A stretch of 64,000 bases of DNA, from assembly GCA_964589785.1 (NCBI GenBank), contig CAZPUQ010000010.1, positions 32,727 to 96,726 on the forward strand. The letters run 5' to 3'. Below are positions 8,683 to 16,501 of the stretch, one piece after another (positions within the stretch are counted from its first letter, which is position 1; every line of letters starts with the position of its first letter). The position numbers and the translations under genes were made by a program. Below the pieces are notes generated by a model. The model made no database searches and was not told the origin of the DNA. It saw nothing but the letters and a program-made list of their open reading frames with translations. Source of the DNA: JAGVSR01 sp964589785. GTDB taxonomy: Bacteria > Pseudomonadota > Alphaproteobacteria > Rhizobiales > Hyphomicrobiaceae.

Positions 8683-8951
8683 TCCCGGCGGTCCATTCGT
8701 CGAGCGCTCCATTGATTTTCTTTTAGGCACAGTTCCGAGCGCCGCTTTCAGTTTACTCACCATTCACGAAAATCAAAAAAACTCTCCGCGCATCTTGCGA
8801 AATGCGTTCGAAAGGTGTTTTCTGTTTTCACGCGTGGCGCCGTCCCCCCATCCCCCAAGGTGCCATGTTGTCGAGCCCGCGGTCTCCCCCCGACCGCGGG
8901 CTTTTCATGTCCGGCAACCGTCCGCGCTAAGCGGCGAGGAGTGCTGCGGCG
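8683..8951 (+). other. AT-rich spacer with possible small RNA ending at a terminator
   Basis: After the stop at 8682 the sequence is unusually AT-rich for this window (TTGATTTTCTTTTAGG; AATCAAAAAAACTC) and contains no credible ORF on either strand. It ends in a strong intrinsic terminator at 8874-8905, about 190 bases beyond the last stop. That distance leaves room for an independently transcribed small RNA of 80-150 nt, or simply a long 3' UTR. No promoter could be fixed with confidence. Confidence 0.4.
8874..8905 (+). terminator. intrinsic terminator
   Basis: AGCCCGCGGTC (8874-8884) is perfectly complementary to GACCGCGGGCT (8892-8902) over 11 bp, with a 7-base TCCCCCC loop and a following T run. 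This is one of the two strongest terminators in the window. Opposite-strand reading also meets the end of the leftward gene at 8952, so it may serve as a barrier between the converging genes. Confidence 0.85.
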
Positions 8952-10268
8952 TCAGCTTTCGTCGCGAGGACGGAAGCCCGCGGCCTCGGCCTCCTCGACC
9001 GAACAGAACCAGCGTTCGCTGCGCGTTTCGCGAACGATCGTGCGCGCATAGTCGGCGGCGGTCGGCATGAGATAGATCCTGCGGCCGGATTGGATGCGGC
9101 CCTTGATCGGACAGCCGCCAGGCGCTGCCGCCGCGGCGTCGTTCCACACGCGCGCCTGCCATGCCTCGGGACGTTCGGCCTCGCCGGCCCACAGCCCCGC
9201 CTTGGCCGCCCGCGCGTCGGCTTCCTCCGCCGCGTACCGAGCCCACAGCGTGCCGTCGGCGAAGGCGTGACCGCCGCGCACGAGATCGGCGGCGAGGTCC
9301 TTGCCGTCGACGCTGCACGTGGCGATCCGCGCACCGTCGTCCTCGCCCGATGGCGTGCAGACCACCTGACGCCGGCCACGCACGAGTTTCTCGAGCGCCT
9401 GCTTCGCCGACCGGCCGCAGGCGAACGTCGTCCCGTCCTCGTGGCGGCAGGTTTGCGCCGCAGCGAGCAGGGTGATGTCGGCGAGCCGCACCCGTACGCC
9501 GTCGATCGTGAGAAGCCCGGGCGCAGCGATGCGAGCCGTGCCCGTGAGCGTGTCGGCGGGATCGGTGGGCCGGGGCGTTGTCTCCTGTGCGTGCTCGCCA
9601 GCAAGCCAGCCGCCGACGACCGGCAAGGCGAGCCAAAGCCCGCCTCCGGCGAGGAGAAGCACGGCAGCCACGGCAAGTCCGGAAACCGGCGTCGGTCCAG
9701 CGGTACCGTTTGCGGTTGCGTCGGCCTCCAAGTCAGCGTGCGCGGTGTCCCGCGTCCGCGCCGGGATCGATGTCGTCCCGTCGGGGAACAAACGCGGCCA
9801 CGACCACAGCAACGCCCCTGTCGCCGCGACCGCCGCGAGGAGGGCTGCGTCGAAATCGAAGCCGAACCGGCTGGCCCGCACCGCGAGCGCGGTGCCTCCG
9901 ATCAGGGCGGCGGCCGCGAGGACGTTGCGCGCCAGCGGTCTCGTTAACCGGGCGTTGAGCGGGGCCGATGCCGTAGCGATCCGTTGCCGGACCGCTGCTC
10001 CGCTCCGGGCTAGCAGGCTGAGGCCGTGCTCGGCGCCCTCGGCGGCGCTGCCGGCGGCCGATCGCGCCAGCCTGACCGCGGCCTGCCCCGCCGCTTCGGC
10101 TCCGGCCGCTCCGGCGGCCAGTCCCTTGCGGCCGGCTTCCTTGAGGTTGTCCGCCGCGGCCTCGCGCGCGGCCTGGAGCTTGTCGCGGCGCTGCCGGCGG
10201 CGCAGGAGCACCGTCGTGCGGACGTACTCCTGCCATTCAAAACCTTCGTTGCGCCGCCACCAGAGCAA
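8952..10268 (-). CDS. membrane SNase-like protein with C-terminal sunset domain
   Basis: The proposed start is TTG 10268, which follows GGGAG at 6 bases; a longer frame opens at TTG 10337 without a ribosome site. The 438-residue protein has an Ala-rich amphipathic region (about residues 25-90), hydrophobic segments near 110-165 and 205-230, then a staphylococcal-nuclease-like domain (LTIDGVRVRLADI, AKQALEKLVRGR, AADLVRGGHA, KAGLWAG) and a C-terminal module CPIKGRIQSGRRIYL...ERWFCSVEEAEAAGFRP typical of the sunset domain. In the SNase part the canonical catalytic arginines are not obvious, so nuclease activity is doubtful. The topology suggests a membrane-bound protein with the C-terminal half outside the cytoplasm. 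A second SNase-like gene lies at 49230-50114. The extreme Ala/Arg richness resembles other membrane proteins of this group. Confidence 0.7.
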   Translation of the reverse strand: MLWWRRNEGFEWQEYVRTTVLLRRRQRRDKLQAAREAAADNLKEAGRKGLAAGAAGAEAAGQAAVRLARSAAGSAAEGAEHGLSLLARSGAAVRQRIATASAPLNARLTRPLARNVLAAAALIGGTALAVRASRFGFDFDAALLAAVAATGALLWSWPRLFPDGTTSIPARTRDTAHADLEADATANGTAGPTPVSGLAVAAVLLLAGGGLWLALPVVGGWLAGEHAQETTPRPTDPADTLTGTARIAAPGLLTIDGVRVRLADITLLAAAQTCRHEDGTTFACGRSAKQALEKLVRGRRQVVCTPSGEDDGARIATCSVDGKDLAADLVRGGHAFADGTLWARYAAEEADARAAKAGLWAGEAERPEAWQARVWNDAAAAAPGGCPIKGRIQSGRRIYLMPTAADYARTIVRETRSERWFCSVEEAEAAGFRPRDES

Positions 10269-10477
10269 TGCTCGTCTCCCGTTCCGGTCCTGGCCGGCAT
10301 CATTTGGCGGGACTTCGGGCCGGAACGTGGCGGACAACGCTGCGTTCGCGGCCGAATTTCCTGCGCGGCTTCGATGATCGCCCGTCTCGGCGCCATCGTA
10401 TAGCCATCGTGGAACGGCGTGAGCCCCGCGCGCGGCCGGGCACGGGGAGCCGGCCGGGATAGACTGTGGAGAACCGC

Positions 10478-11008
10478 ATGATGACCGCGAGCCGCTGTGC
10501 CCTATCCGCCGCCCTGGTGGGCCTCGTCCTTGCCATGCCGGGTACCGTCCGCGCCGACTTCGGCCCGCCGGTGAAGAAGAAGATCGATTGCTCCAAGCCG
10601 GAGAATAAGAACAAGCCCGCCTGCAGGCCGAAGCACGAGGCCGCGTCGGACGACGAGATCTACAATGCCGGCTATTGGCTCGCCCGCGAGGGCAAGTTCG
10701 CCGAGGCGCTCGCCGTCTTCCGCATGGCGGCGAACCCGGATGATCCGCGCATTCTGACCGGCGTCGGCTTTGCCACCCGCAAGCTTGGCGACGTCGATGC
10801 GGCGGTCCCGTACTATGCGCGCGCGCTTGCCAAGGACCCGGACCTCGTCCTCACCCGCGCCTATCTCGGCGAAGCCTATCTCACGAAGGGCGATCTCGCG
10901 GCTGCGGAAGGCCAGCTCGGGGAGATCGCGCGCCGGTGCGGCACGGCGTGCGAGGCTTACGCGCACCTGTCCGCGGCCATCGCCGCCCACAAGGCGGCGA
11001 CGGGCTGA
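10478..11008 (+). CDS. exported TPR protein (first of a tandem pair)
   Basis: The ATG at 10478 (176 residues) has GGAGA 5 bases upstream; a GTG at 10466 is in frame but less well placed. A signal peptide (ALSAALVGLVLAMPGTVRA) is followed by a Cys-containing linker (CSKPENKNKPAC) and at least three tetratricopeptide helices: DDEIYNAGYWLAREGKFAEALAVF, DDPRILTGVGFATRKLGDVDAAVPYYARAL and PDLVLTRAYLGEAYLTKGDLAAAEGQL. These are protein-protein interaction repeats, here in the periplasm. It shares the spacing and much of the TPR sequence with the next gene, so the two arose by tandem duplication. No enzymatic residues are visible. Confidence 0.75.
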   Translation: MMTASRCALSAALVGLVLAMPGTVRADFGPPVKKKIDCSKPENKNKPACRPKHEAASDDEIYNAGYWLAREGKFAEALAVFRMAANPDDPRILTGVGFATRKLGDVDAAVPYYARALAKDPDLVLTRAYLGEAYLTKGDLAAAEGQLGEIARRCGTACEAYAHLSAAIAAHKAATG

Positions 11009-11146
11009 GGTTCCGATCCAGCTTCTGCGCGGCCGCGCCGTTGCGGCAAACCACCCCTTGGCGCGGCCTGCCGGCTGAGGCACATTCGGCTCGGGAAAAT
11101 GGACCCGGGGCCGATGTGGCGTCCGGGGACGAGGGAGAAAAGCCTG

Positions 11147-11707
11147 ATGATATCGTCGCTGCCGGTCCGGCGCCTTGTGGCTGCCGCGCTCGCCCTGTCT
11201 TTCGCCTCGCTGTTGTTTGCCATGCCCGCCTCTGCGGCGGACCAGGCGGTCTCCAAGGACGTCGGTCCCGCCCAGGCCGCCTGCGACGGCCATGCCAAGG
11301 GCTCGGCTGGCTGGCAGGCCTGCATCGGCGCCGCCCGCGCGGAGACGTCGGACGACGAACTCTTCTACGCGGGCTACTGGCTCGCCAAGACCGGCCGCTA
11401 CGCCGAGGCGCTCGCCTACCTGAACCTCGCCCGCACGAAGGACGAGAGAGTGCTCACCTATATCGGCTTTGCCACCCGCAAGCAGGGCGACGTCGCCAAC
11501 GCCATGCCGTTCTACGAGGCGGCGTTGGCGAAGAACCCGGACTTCGTCGTGGCCCGCGCCTACCTCGGCGAAGCGTATCTGACGCGCAACGAGCCCGCCC
11601 GCGCCAAGGCCGAGCTGGCCGAGATCGCGGCCCGCTGCGGCATGAGCTGCCCGGCCTACACCGAGCTCGACCGCCACATCGCCGCCTACGAGAGCGCCAA
11701 GGGCTGA
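11147..11707 (+). CDS. exported TPR protein (second of a tandem pair)
   Basis: The ATG at 11147 follows GAGGGAG at 9 bases and begins a signal peptide ending near MPASAA. The 186-residue product repeats the plan of its upstream neighbour: a short Cys-containing region (AACDGH...WQACIGA), then ETSDDELFYAGYWLAKTGRYAEAL, DERVLTYIGFATRKQGDVANAM, NPDFVVARAYLGEAYLTRNEPARAKAEL and a closing RCGMSCPAYTEL. The pair of cysteines in 'RCGxxC' is present in both copies, suggesting a disulfide in the periplasm. Its role is unknown; a scaffold or assembly factor is plausible. A 138-bp spacer separates the two genes. Confidence 0.75.
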   Translation: MISSLPVRRLVAAALALSFASLLFAMPASAADQAVSKDVGPAQAACDGHAKGSAGWQACIGAARAETSDDELFYAGYWLAKTGRYAEALAYLNLARTKDERVLTYIGFATRKQGDVANAMPFYEAALAKNPDFVVARAYLGEAYLTRNEPARAKAELAEIAARCGMSCPAYTELDRHIAAYESAKG

Positions 11708-11747
11708 CCTGCCGCGCTCGCGGACGCCGACAGGGGGTGCTCGCAGC

Positions 11748-13032
11748 ATGACCACCTCCGCGGCCGGCGCCGGCAGAGAGACCATCGGGCCGATGCTCAC
11801 CATCGGCCTCCTCTTCTTCATCTTCGGCTTCGTGACGTGGCTCAACGGGCCGCTCATTACGTTCGTGAAGCTCGCCTTCGACCTCGACGACGTGAACGCC
11901 TTCCTGGTGCCGATGGCGTTCTACCTCTCCTACTTCTTTCTCGCGCTGCCCGCGTCCGCCGTCCTGCGCGCGAGCGGCATGAAACGGGGCATGGCGCTGG
12001 GCCTCCTCGTGATGGCGGCCGGCGCCGCATTATCCCGGCGCGCTCACCGGGCTCTTCGTCATCGGCACGGGTCTAGCGCTGCTGCAGACGGCGGCCAACC
12101 CGTACGTCAGCATCCTGGGGCCGATCGGCAGCGCGGCGCGGCGCATTGCGTTCATGGGCATCTGTAACAAGCTCGCCGGGCTGCTGGCGCCCCTCGTGTT
12201 CGGTGCGCTCGTTCTGCACGGGCTCGACGATTTCGCGGGCCGCGTGAAAGCGGCAGCGACGCCGGAGGCGCGCGAGGCGCTGCTCTCCGCCTTCGCGGGT
12301 CAGGTTTACGGGCCCTACCTGGCGATGGCGTTCCTGCTCGCGCTGCTCGCCGTCTTCATCCTGTGGTCGGCCCTGCCCGACATCGAGCCGGAGCATGCCA
12401 ATGCGCACAGCGAGCCCGAAGCGGGCGACACGAGCCTCTTTGCCTTTCCGCACCTGTGGCTCGGCATCGTCGGGATCTTCGCCTACGTCGGCGTGGAGGT
12501 GATGGCGGCCGACGCCATCGGCGTCTACGGGGAAGGCTTCGGCCTGCCTCTCGATGCCACGCGGCTCTTCACGTCGTACACGCTCTTTGCGATGCTGGTC
12601 GGCTATCTCGCGGGGCTTGTCCTGATCCCGCGCCACATCTCCCAGGAGCGCTATCTCGCCGTCTCCGCGGCCCTTGGAATCCTGCTCTGTCTTGGCGCCT
12701 ATGCGACGCGCGGGCCGCTCTCGGTCGGCTTCATCGCCGCGCTCGGGTTTGCCAATGCGATGATGTGGCCGGCCATCTTCCCCCTCGCCATCCGTGGCCT
12801 CGGCCGGCACACGGAGACGGGATCGGCGCTGCTCATCATGGCGGTCGCGGGCGGTGCGATCCTGCCGTGGCTGTTCGCGCTCCTGAAGCGGCACGTCGAT
12901 TTCCAGCTCGCCTACGTGGCGCTTGCGGTGCCGGCCTATCTCTTTCTGCTCTATTTCGGTGTGCGCGGTCACCGCAGTCCGGCGGCATCGGACGTGCGCC
13001 CGGCAGGGAGTTGGGATAAAAGCCGCCCATGA
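11748..13032 (+). pseudogene. FucP-type sugar MFS transporter, frameshifted
   Basis: Two reading frames encode consecutive parts of one transporter. Frame 3 from ATG 11748 gives the N-terminal helices (MLTIGLLFFIFGFVTWLNG, typical of L-fucose/glucose-galactose:H+ symporters), up to GLLVMAAGAAL near 12030. It then reads out of frame to a stop at 12165-12167. Frame 1 resumes with LTGLFVIGTGLALLQTAANPYV (about 12045-12110) and continues through six more helices to TGA 13032. The family usually has about ten more residues at the junction, so the lesion looks like a small deletion rather than one miscalled base. As written, no full transporter can be made. The stop overlaps the ATG of the TetR gene (ATGA), so the pair was an operon, with the regulator probably tuned to the transported sugar. 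Confidence 0.75.
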
Positions 13033-13682
13033 GCTGGGGCAAGGGCGACGAGACAGGGCCGAAGCGCGGCTACCATCACGGCAACCTGCGGGAAGCCCTG
13101 ATCAAGGCCGCGCTCGACCTCATCTCGAACAAGGGGCCGGCCGGGTTCACGTTTGCGGAAGCGGCGCGCGCGGCCGGAGTGTCACCCGCCGCCCCCTATC
13201 GTCATTTCCGCGACCGCGATGCCTTGATCGCCGACGTAGCGCGGCAAGGCTTTGTGGCATTCGCGGCCGCGCTCGATGCCGCGTGGGGGGCGGGCAGACC
13301 CGACCCGCGCACGGCGTTCGAGCGCGTCGGGCGCGCCTATCTACAGTTCGCGCGCACGGAGCCCGCCTACTACGCGGCGATGTTCGAGAGCGGGCTCGCC
13401 GGCGCCGACTACCCCGAGATGGCGCTGGAGGGCGATCGGGCGCTCGCCATCCTCCGCTCCGCCTGCGAGGCGCTTCTCGACACCATGCCGAAGGAGAGGC
13501 GTCCGCCGGCGATGATGGTGGCGCTGCACGTCTGGTCGATGGCGCATGGTATCGCCTCGCTGTTTGCCCGCGGTGACCGCGCGCGCCGGCCCATTCCCAT
13601 GTCGCCGGAGGATCTGCTCGAGGCCGCGACCCTCATCTATCTCGATGGGCTCGGCGTGCCGGCGCGCAGCACGCCGCGATAG
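13029..13682 (+). CDS. TetR/AcrR-family transcriptional regulator
   Basis: The 217-residue protein begins with a classic TetR helix-turn-helix: YHHGNLREALIKAALDLI, then GFTFAEAARAAGVSPAAPYRHFRDRDALI (about residues 40-70). The C-terminal ligand domain (YYAAMFESGLAG, WSMAHGIASLFARGD) matches the WHG-type TetR C-terminal domain. It starts inside the end of the broken transporter gene (4-bp ATGA overlap) and so would be co-translated with it. A perfect 11-bp inverted repeat that fits a TetR operator lies 73 bp after its stop, overlapping the promoter of the DUF2852 gene; whether this protein binds there is inference. Its own expression may suffer from polarity of the upstream frameshift. Confidence 0.85.
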   Translation: MSWGKGDETGPKRGYHHGNLREALIKAALDLISNKGPAGFTFAEAARAAGVSPAAPYRHFRDRDALIADVARQGFVAFAAALDAAWGAGRPDPRTAFERVGRAYLQFARTEPAYYAAMFESGLAGADYPEMALEGDRALAILRSACEALLDTMPKERRPPAMMVALHVWSMAHGIASLFARGDRARRPIPMSPEDLLEAATLIYLDGLGVPARSTPR

Positions 13683-13728
13683 GGTCGCGCGCCTAGATCA
13701 GGATGCCCGAAATTCGTCGACCGGCCTC

Positions 13729-13782
13729 TTGACGCCTGGCCGGAGCGGGTCCACATATGTGAATGTAATGAACATTCACATA
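13729..13782 (+). promoter_or_regulatory. promoter with overlapping operator-like inverted repeat
   Basis: TTGACG (13729-13734) and CACATA (13752-13757) are 17 bases apart and form a plausible sigma-70-type promoter for the DUF2852 gene starting at 13812. Across the -10 and start region lies TATGTGAATGT (13756-13766), AATGA, ACATTCACATA (13772-13782), a perfect 11-bp inverted repeat with a 5-base spacer. A dimeric repressor bound there would block initiation. The TetR protein encoded immediately upstream is the obvious candidate. Confidence 0.75.
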
Positions 13783-13811
13783 GATTTGGCCGGCAAGGGA
13801 GTGAGGGTGCG

Positions 13812-14249
13812 ATGAACGAGATGGTCATGAAACTCGACGAATGGGGACGGCCTGCGTGGCTGACCCTGATGGTCGTCAGTTTCATCCTGTTCTGGCCCGT
13901 TGGGCTCGCGGTTCTGGCTTTTCTTCTCTGGAGTGGACGCATGGGATGCGGATGGAGCGGTAGGAACGGCAACTGGTCGGCCCGCATGGCCGACAGGATG
14001 GATCGCAAGGCGAAGGCCTGGGGCGGCGAGTTCCGCGGCTTCGGCGGTCCTTCGAGCGGCAATCGCGCCTTCGACGAGTATCGCGAGGCGACGCTGAGGC
14101 GGCTGGAGGAGGAGCAGCGCGAGTTCCGCGAGTTCCTCGACAACCTGCGTCACGCCAAGGACCGCGCCGAGTTCGACCAGTTCATGGCCGAGCGCAAGAC
14201 CCGCACGGCGACGGACGGCGACAACGGCGGCAGCCCGCAGGCGGCCTGA
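13812..14249 (+). CDS. DUF2852 membrane protein
   Basis: This 145-residue protein matches the DUF2852 family, common in Hyphomicrobiales. It has a single hydrophobic hairpin near the N terminus (WLTLMVVSFILFWPVGLAVLAFLLW, about residues 16-40), then a Gly/Trp/Arg-rich patch (MGCGWSGRNGNW) and a long charged helix (EATLRRLEEEQREFREFLDNLRHAKDRAEFDQFM) likely to form a coiled coil in the cytoplasm. The function of the family is unknown. It is a single-gene transcript: its own promoter with an operator-like palindrome upstream and a perfect intrinsic terminator 38 bp downstream, so its level is probably tightly controlled. Confidence 0.85.
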   Translation: MNEMVMKLDEWGRPAWLTLMVVSFILFWPVGLAVLAFLLWSGRMGCGWSGRNGNWSARMADRMDRKAKAWGGEFRGFGGPSSGNRAFDEYREATLRRLEEEQREFREFLDNLRHAKDRAEFDQFMAERKTRTATDGDNGGSPQAA

Positions 14250-14287
14250 GCTTCTTGCGAGGCTGCGGGCTGAACAACGTGAATGGA

Positions 14288-14319
14288 GGACCTGCGCGGA
14301 ACCGCGCAGGTCCTTTTTT
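14288..14319 (+). terminator. strong intrinsic terminator
   Basis: GGACCTGCGCGG (14288-14299) is perfectly complementary to CCGCGCAGGTCC (14302-14313), followed immediately by six T (14314-14319). It ends the DUF2852 transcript. Confidence 0.92.
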
Positions 14320-14421
14320 GTGTGCGCCGTCGCCTTGCACGGTCGCGAATAGTTTGCACGTCGCATGACCTCTCGCCGCCCCACTTTTCCCGTCGCCGAA
14401 AACGGCTATGGTCCGGCCAGC

Positions 14422-15270
14422 ATGACCCACGACGCCAAGACCACATCACAACGCGAGCATCCCGACCATCGCCACATCGCGGGCGGTCTCGATATCATCG
14501 GCGATGTGCATGGCTGCGCGGCCGAGCTGCAGGCGCTTTTGCACAAGCTCGGCTACGAGGCCCGCCTGTTCGGCTCCGGCGAGGGTCGCCGCGCCCATGT
14601 CCGCACGCCGCCGGGCCGCCGCGCCGTGTTCGTCGGCGACCTCGTCGACCGCGGTCCCGCCGCGCCCGACGTCCTGCGGCTCGTGCTGGCGCTGGCGGCC
14701 GAGGGCCAGTCGCTCTGCGTGCCGGGCAACCACGACGTGAAGTTCGTGCGCTGGCTGCAGGGCCGCCAGGTGAAGCTGACCCACGGCCTCGACCGCACGG
14801 CGCACCAGTTCGAGAGTGAGGGCGCGGCGTTCCGCGCGCACGTGCGGACGTATCTCGAACGGCTGCCGATCCACCTCTGGCTCGACGGTGGCGCGCTGGC
14901 GGTGGCGCACGCGGGCATCCAGGACGACATGCTGGGGCGCGACACGGACAAGATCCGCTCGTTCTGCCTCTATGGCGAGACGTCGGGGGAGCAGGACGAG
15001 CTGGGCCTGCCCGTCCGCTATCACTGGGCGGCGGAGTACCGGGGCCGCACCGCGGTCGTCTACGGCCACACGCCGGTGCCCGATGCCGACTGGATCAACA
15101 GCACGCTGTGCATCGATACGGGATGCTGCTTCGGCGGCAAGCTGACGGCGCTGCGCTGGCCGGACCGCGAGATCGTGTCGGTGCCCGCAGGCGCCGCCTA
15201 TGCGCAATCACGCCGGCCGTTCGGGCATCCACCCCTGCGGCCAGGTGCTGCGCCGTTGGCGGGATCGTGA
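14422..15270 (+). CDS. PPP-family metallophosphoesterase
   Basis: Translation most likely starts at ATG 14422; an in-frame ATG at 14365 would add 19 poorly conserved residues. The product carries the three hallmark blocks of calcineurin-like phosphoesterases: GDVHG (about residue 27), GDLVDRG (about 73) and GNHD (about 102), plus a later YGHTPV that supplies a metal-binding histidine. These bind two metal ions for phosphoester hydrolysis. The order and spacing resemble PrpE/ApaH-type and bacterial serine/threonine phosphatase-like enzymes, so the substrate may be a dinucleoside polyphosphate, a phosphoprotein or an RNA end; the sequence does not decide. Its 3' end converges on the caspase-like gene with a 21-bp gap. 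Confidence 0.8.
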   Translation: MTHDAKTTSQREHPDHRHIAGGLDIIGDVHGCAAELQALLHKLGYEARLFGSGEGRRAHVRTPPGRRAVFVGDLVDRGPAAPDVLRLVLALAAEGQSLCVPGNHDVKFVRWLQGRQVKLTHGLDRTAHQFESEGAAFRAHVRTYLERLPIHLWLDGGALAVAHAGIQDDMLGRDTDKIRSFCLYGETSGEQDELGLPVRYHWAAEYRGRTAVVYGHTPVPDADWINSTLCIDTGCCFGGKLTALRWPDREIVSVPAGAAYAQSRRPFGHPPLRPGAAPLAGS

Positions 15271-15291
15271 CAACTGCCGGCGTCGCGCGAT

Positions 15292-16425
15292 CTACTTCGC
15301 GTGCGGTGTCTCGGGCGCCGCGGCTGCGAGGCCGAGTTCGGTCTCGAGGCGCCCGATCTCGCCTTTCAGCTCGGCGATATCGCGGCCGCGGTGCACGATG
15401 CCGAACTGGAGATCGGCAATCTCCTTGCTGAGCGTCCCGAGCTCGAGACTGTCGGAGATGGTCAGCTTCTTGCGCGAGAGCTGGTGGACCTTCTGCCAGT
15501 CGCGCTGTGTCTCCTGCTCCATCTGCTTCACGCGCTGCCGCAACTGCGTCAGCGCGGCCTGCGAGGCGACGGTCGCCGACCGCGACTTCGCCTCGATCTC
15601 CTGCTCGAGCTCCTTGACGCGGCCCTGCAACGCCTGCGCCTCGCCGGGCTTGGCGTTCGGATCGAAATAGAACTCGCCGGTCAGCGAGGAGTGATCCCAC
15701 GGCACCTGCTGTCCGTCGGTCGCCGCGATGACGTCCTTGCGCACGTCGATCATGACGGAGGTGAGGTTGCGGTCCGGCTCGGACATGCGTTTGACGAGGG
15801 CTTCGGTGAAGGGCGAGTTCTCGCCCTTGCCGTCGAGCGCCACGTTGCCCGGCTGCGTGGAATAGGCGATGAACGTTCCGACGCCGGCGTCGATCTGGGC
15901 CAGGCCCTTGCCCACGCTCGCCGAGCGCGTGCCCATCGTTCGCGCGAGGCTGCGCGACAAGGGATTGTCGCGGCAGGCATCGAGGAAGACGACGTTGGTC
16001 TTGTCCTCGCGCCCGAGCTCCATCTGCTTCAAGACGAAATCGACGCGGACGGCCTCGAATTCCAAATCGCGCTCTTTCGCGAGCTTGGCGTCGACGGGCA
16101 CGAGATAGTTCTGCCCCGCCACCTGCAGGCCATGACCGGCGTAGAAGAACACCGCCGCATCCGCGCCCTCGAGCAGCGAGGAGAAGTCGCGCAGCACGAC
16201 GTCGGTCTCCGCCTTCGTCCGGTCGAGCCCGACGAGGACCTCGAACCCGAGCGCACGCAGCCTGTCCGCGACGTCGCGCGCGTCGTTGGCGGGGTTCGGC
16301 AGAGGCGGCGCGTGCGTGTAGGCGGAATTGCCGATGATGAGCGCGACGCGCTTTCCCGCAGCGGCCGGTCCGGCGAGCGCCGCGGCCAGAACCAAGGCAA
16401 CGCAAAGTCGAAGGAACGCGAGCAT
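15292..16425 (-). CDS. exported caspase-like (metacaspase, C14) protein
   Basis: A signal peptide (LRLCVALVLAAALAGPAAA) precedes a p20 caspase-like domain: KRVALIIGNSAYTHAPPL, a catalytic His98 in FFYAGHG, and catalytic Cys151 in FLDACRDNP. Both residues of the dyad are intact. From about residue 265 to the end (377) runs a long coiled coil (QGRVKELEQEIEAKSRSA; KGEIGRLETELGL). Bacterial proteins of this type are commonly annotated caspase family/peptidase C14; substrates are mostly unknown. A strong GGGGGG ribosome site sits just upstream of ATG 16425. It lies 76 bp after bioZ in the same direction and might be read from the same transcript, but has no evident link to biotin. Confidence 0.85.
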   Translation of the reverse strand: MLAFLRLCVALVLAAALAGPAAAGKRVALIIGNSAYTHAPPLPNPANDARDVADRLRALGFEVLVGLDRTKAETDVVLRDFSSLLEGADAAVFFYAGHGLQVAGQNYLVPVDAKLAKERDLEFEAVRVDFVLKQMELGREDKTNVVFLDACRDNPLSRSLARTMGTRSASVGKGLAQIDAGVGTFIAYSTQPGNVALDGKGENSPFTEALVKRMSEPDRNLTSVMIDVRKDVIAATDGQQVPWDHSSLTGEFYFDPNAKPGEAQALQGRVKELEQEIEAKSRSATVASQAALTQLRQRVKQMEQETQRDWQKVHQLSRKKLTISDSLELGTLSKEIADLQFGIVHRGRDIAELKGEIGRLETELGLAAAAPETPHAK

Positions 16426-16501
16426 GACACCCCCCAGATGGCCGATCGTGGGGGCGAGCCAAGACCAAGATTGCGACGAAAAGGGGGAGGTCGTCGTTTC
16501 G

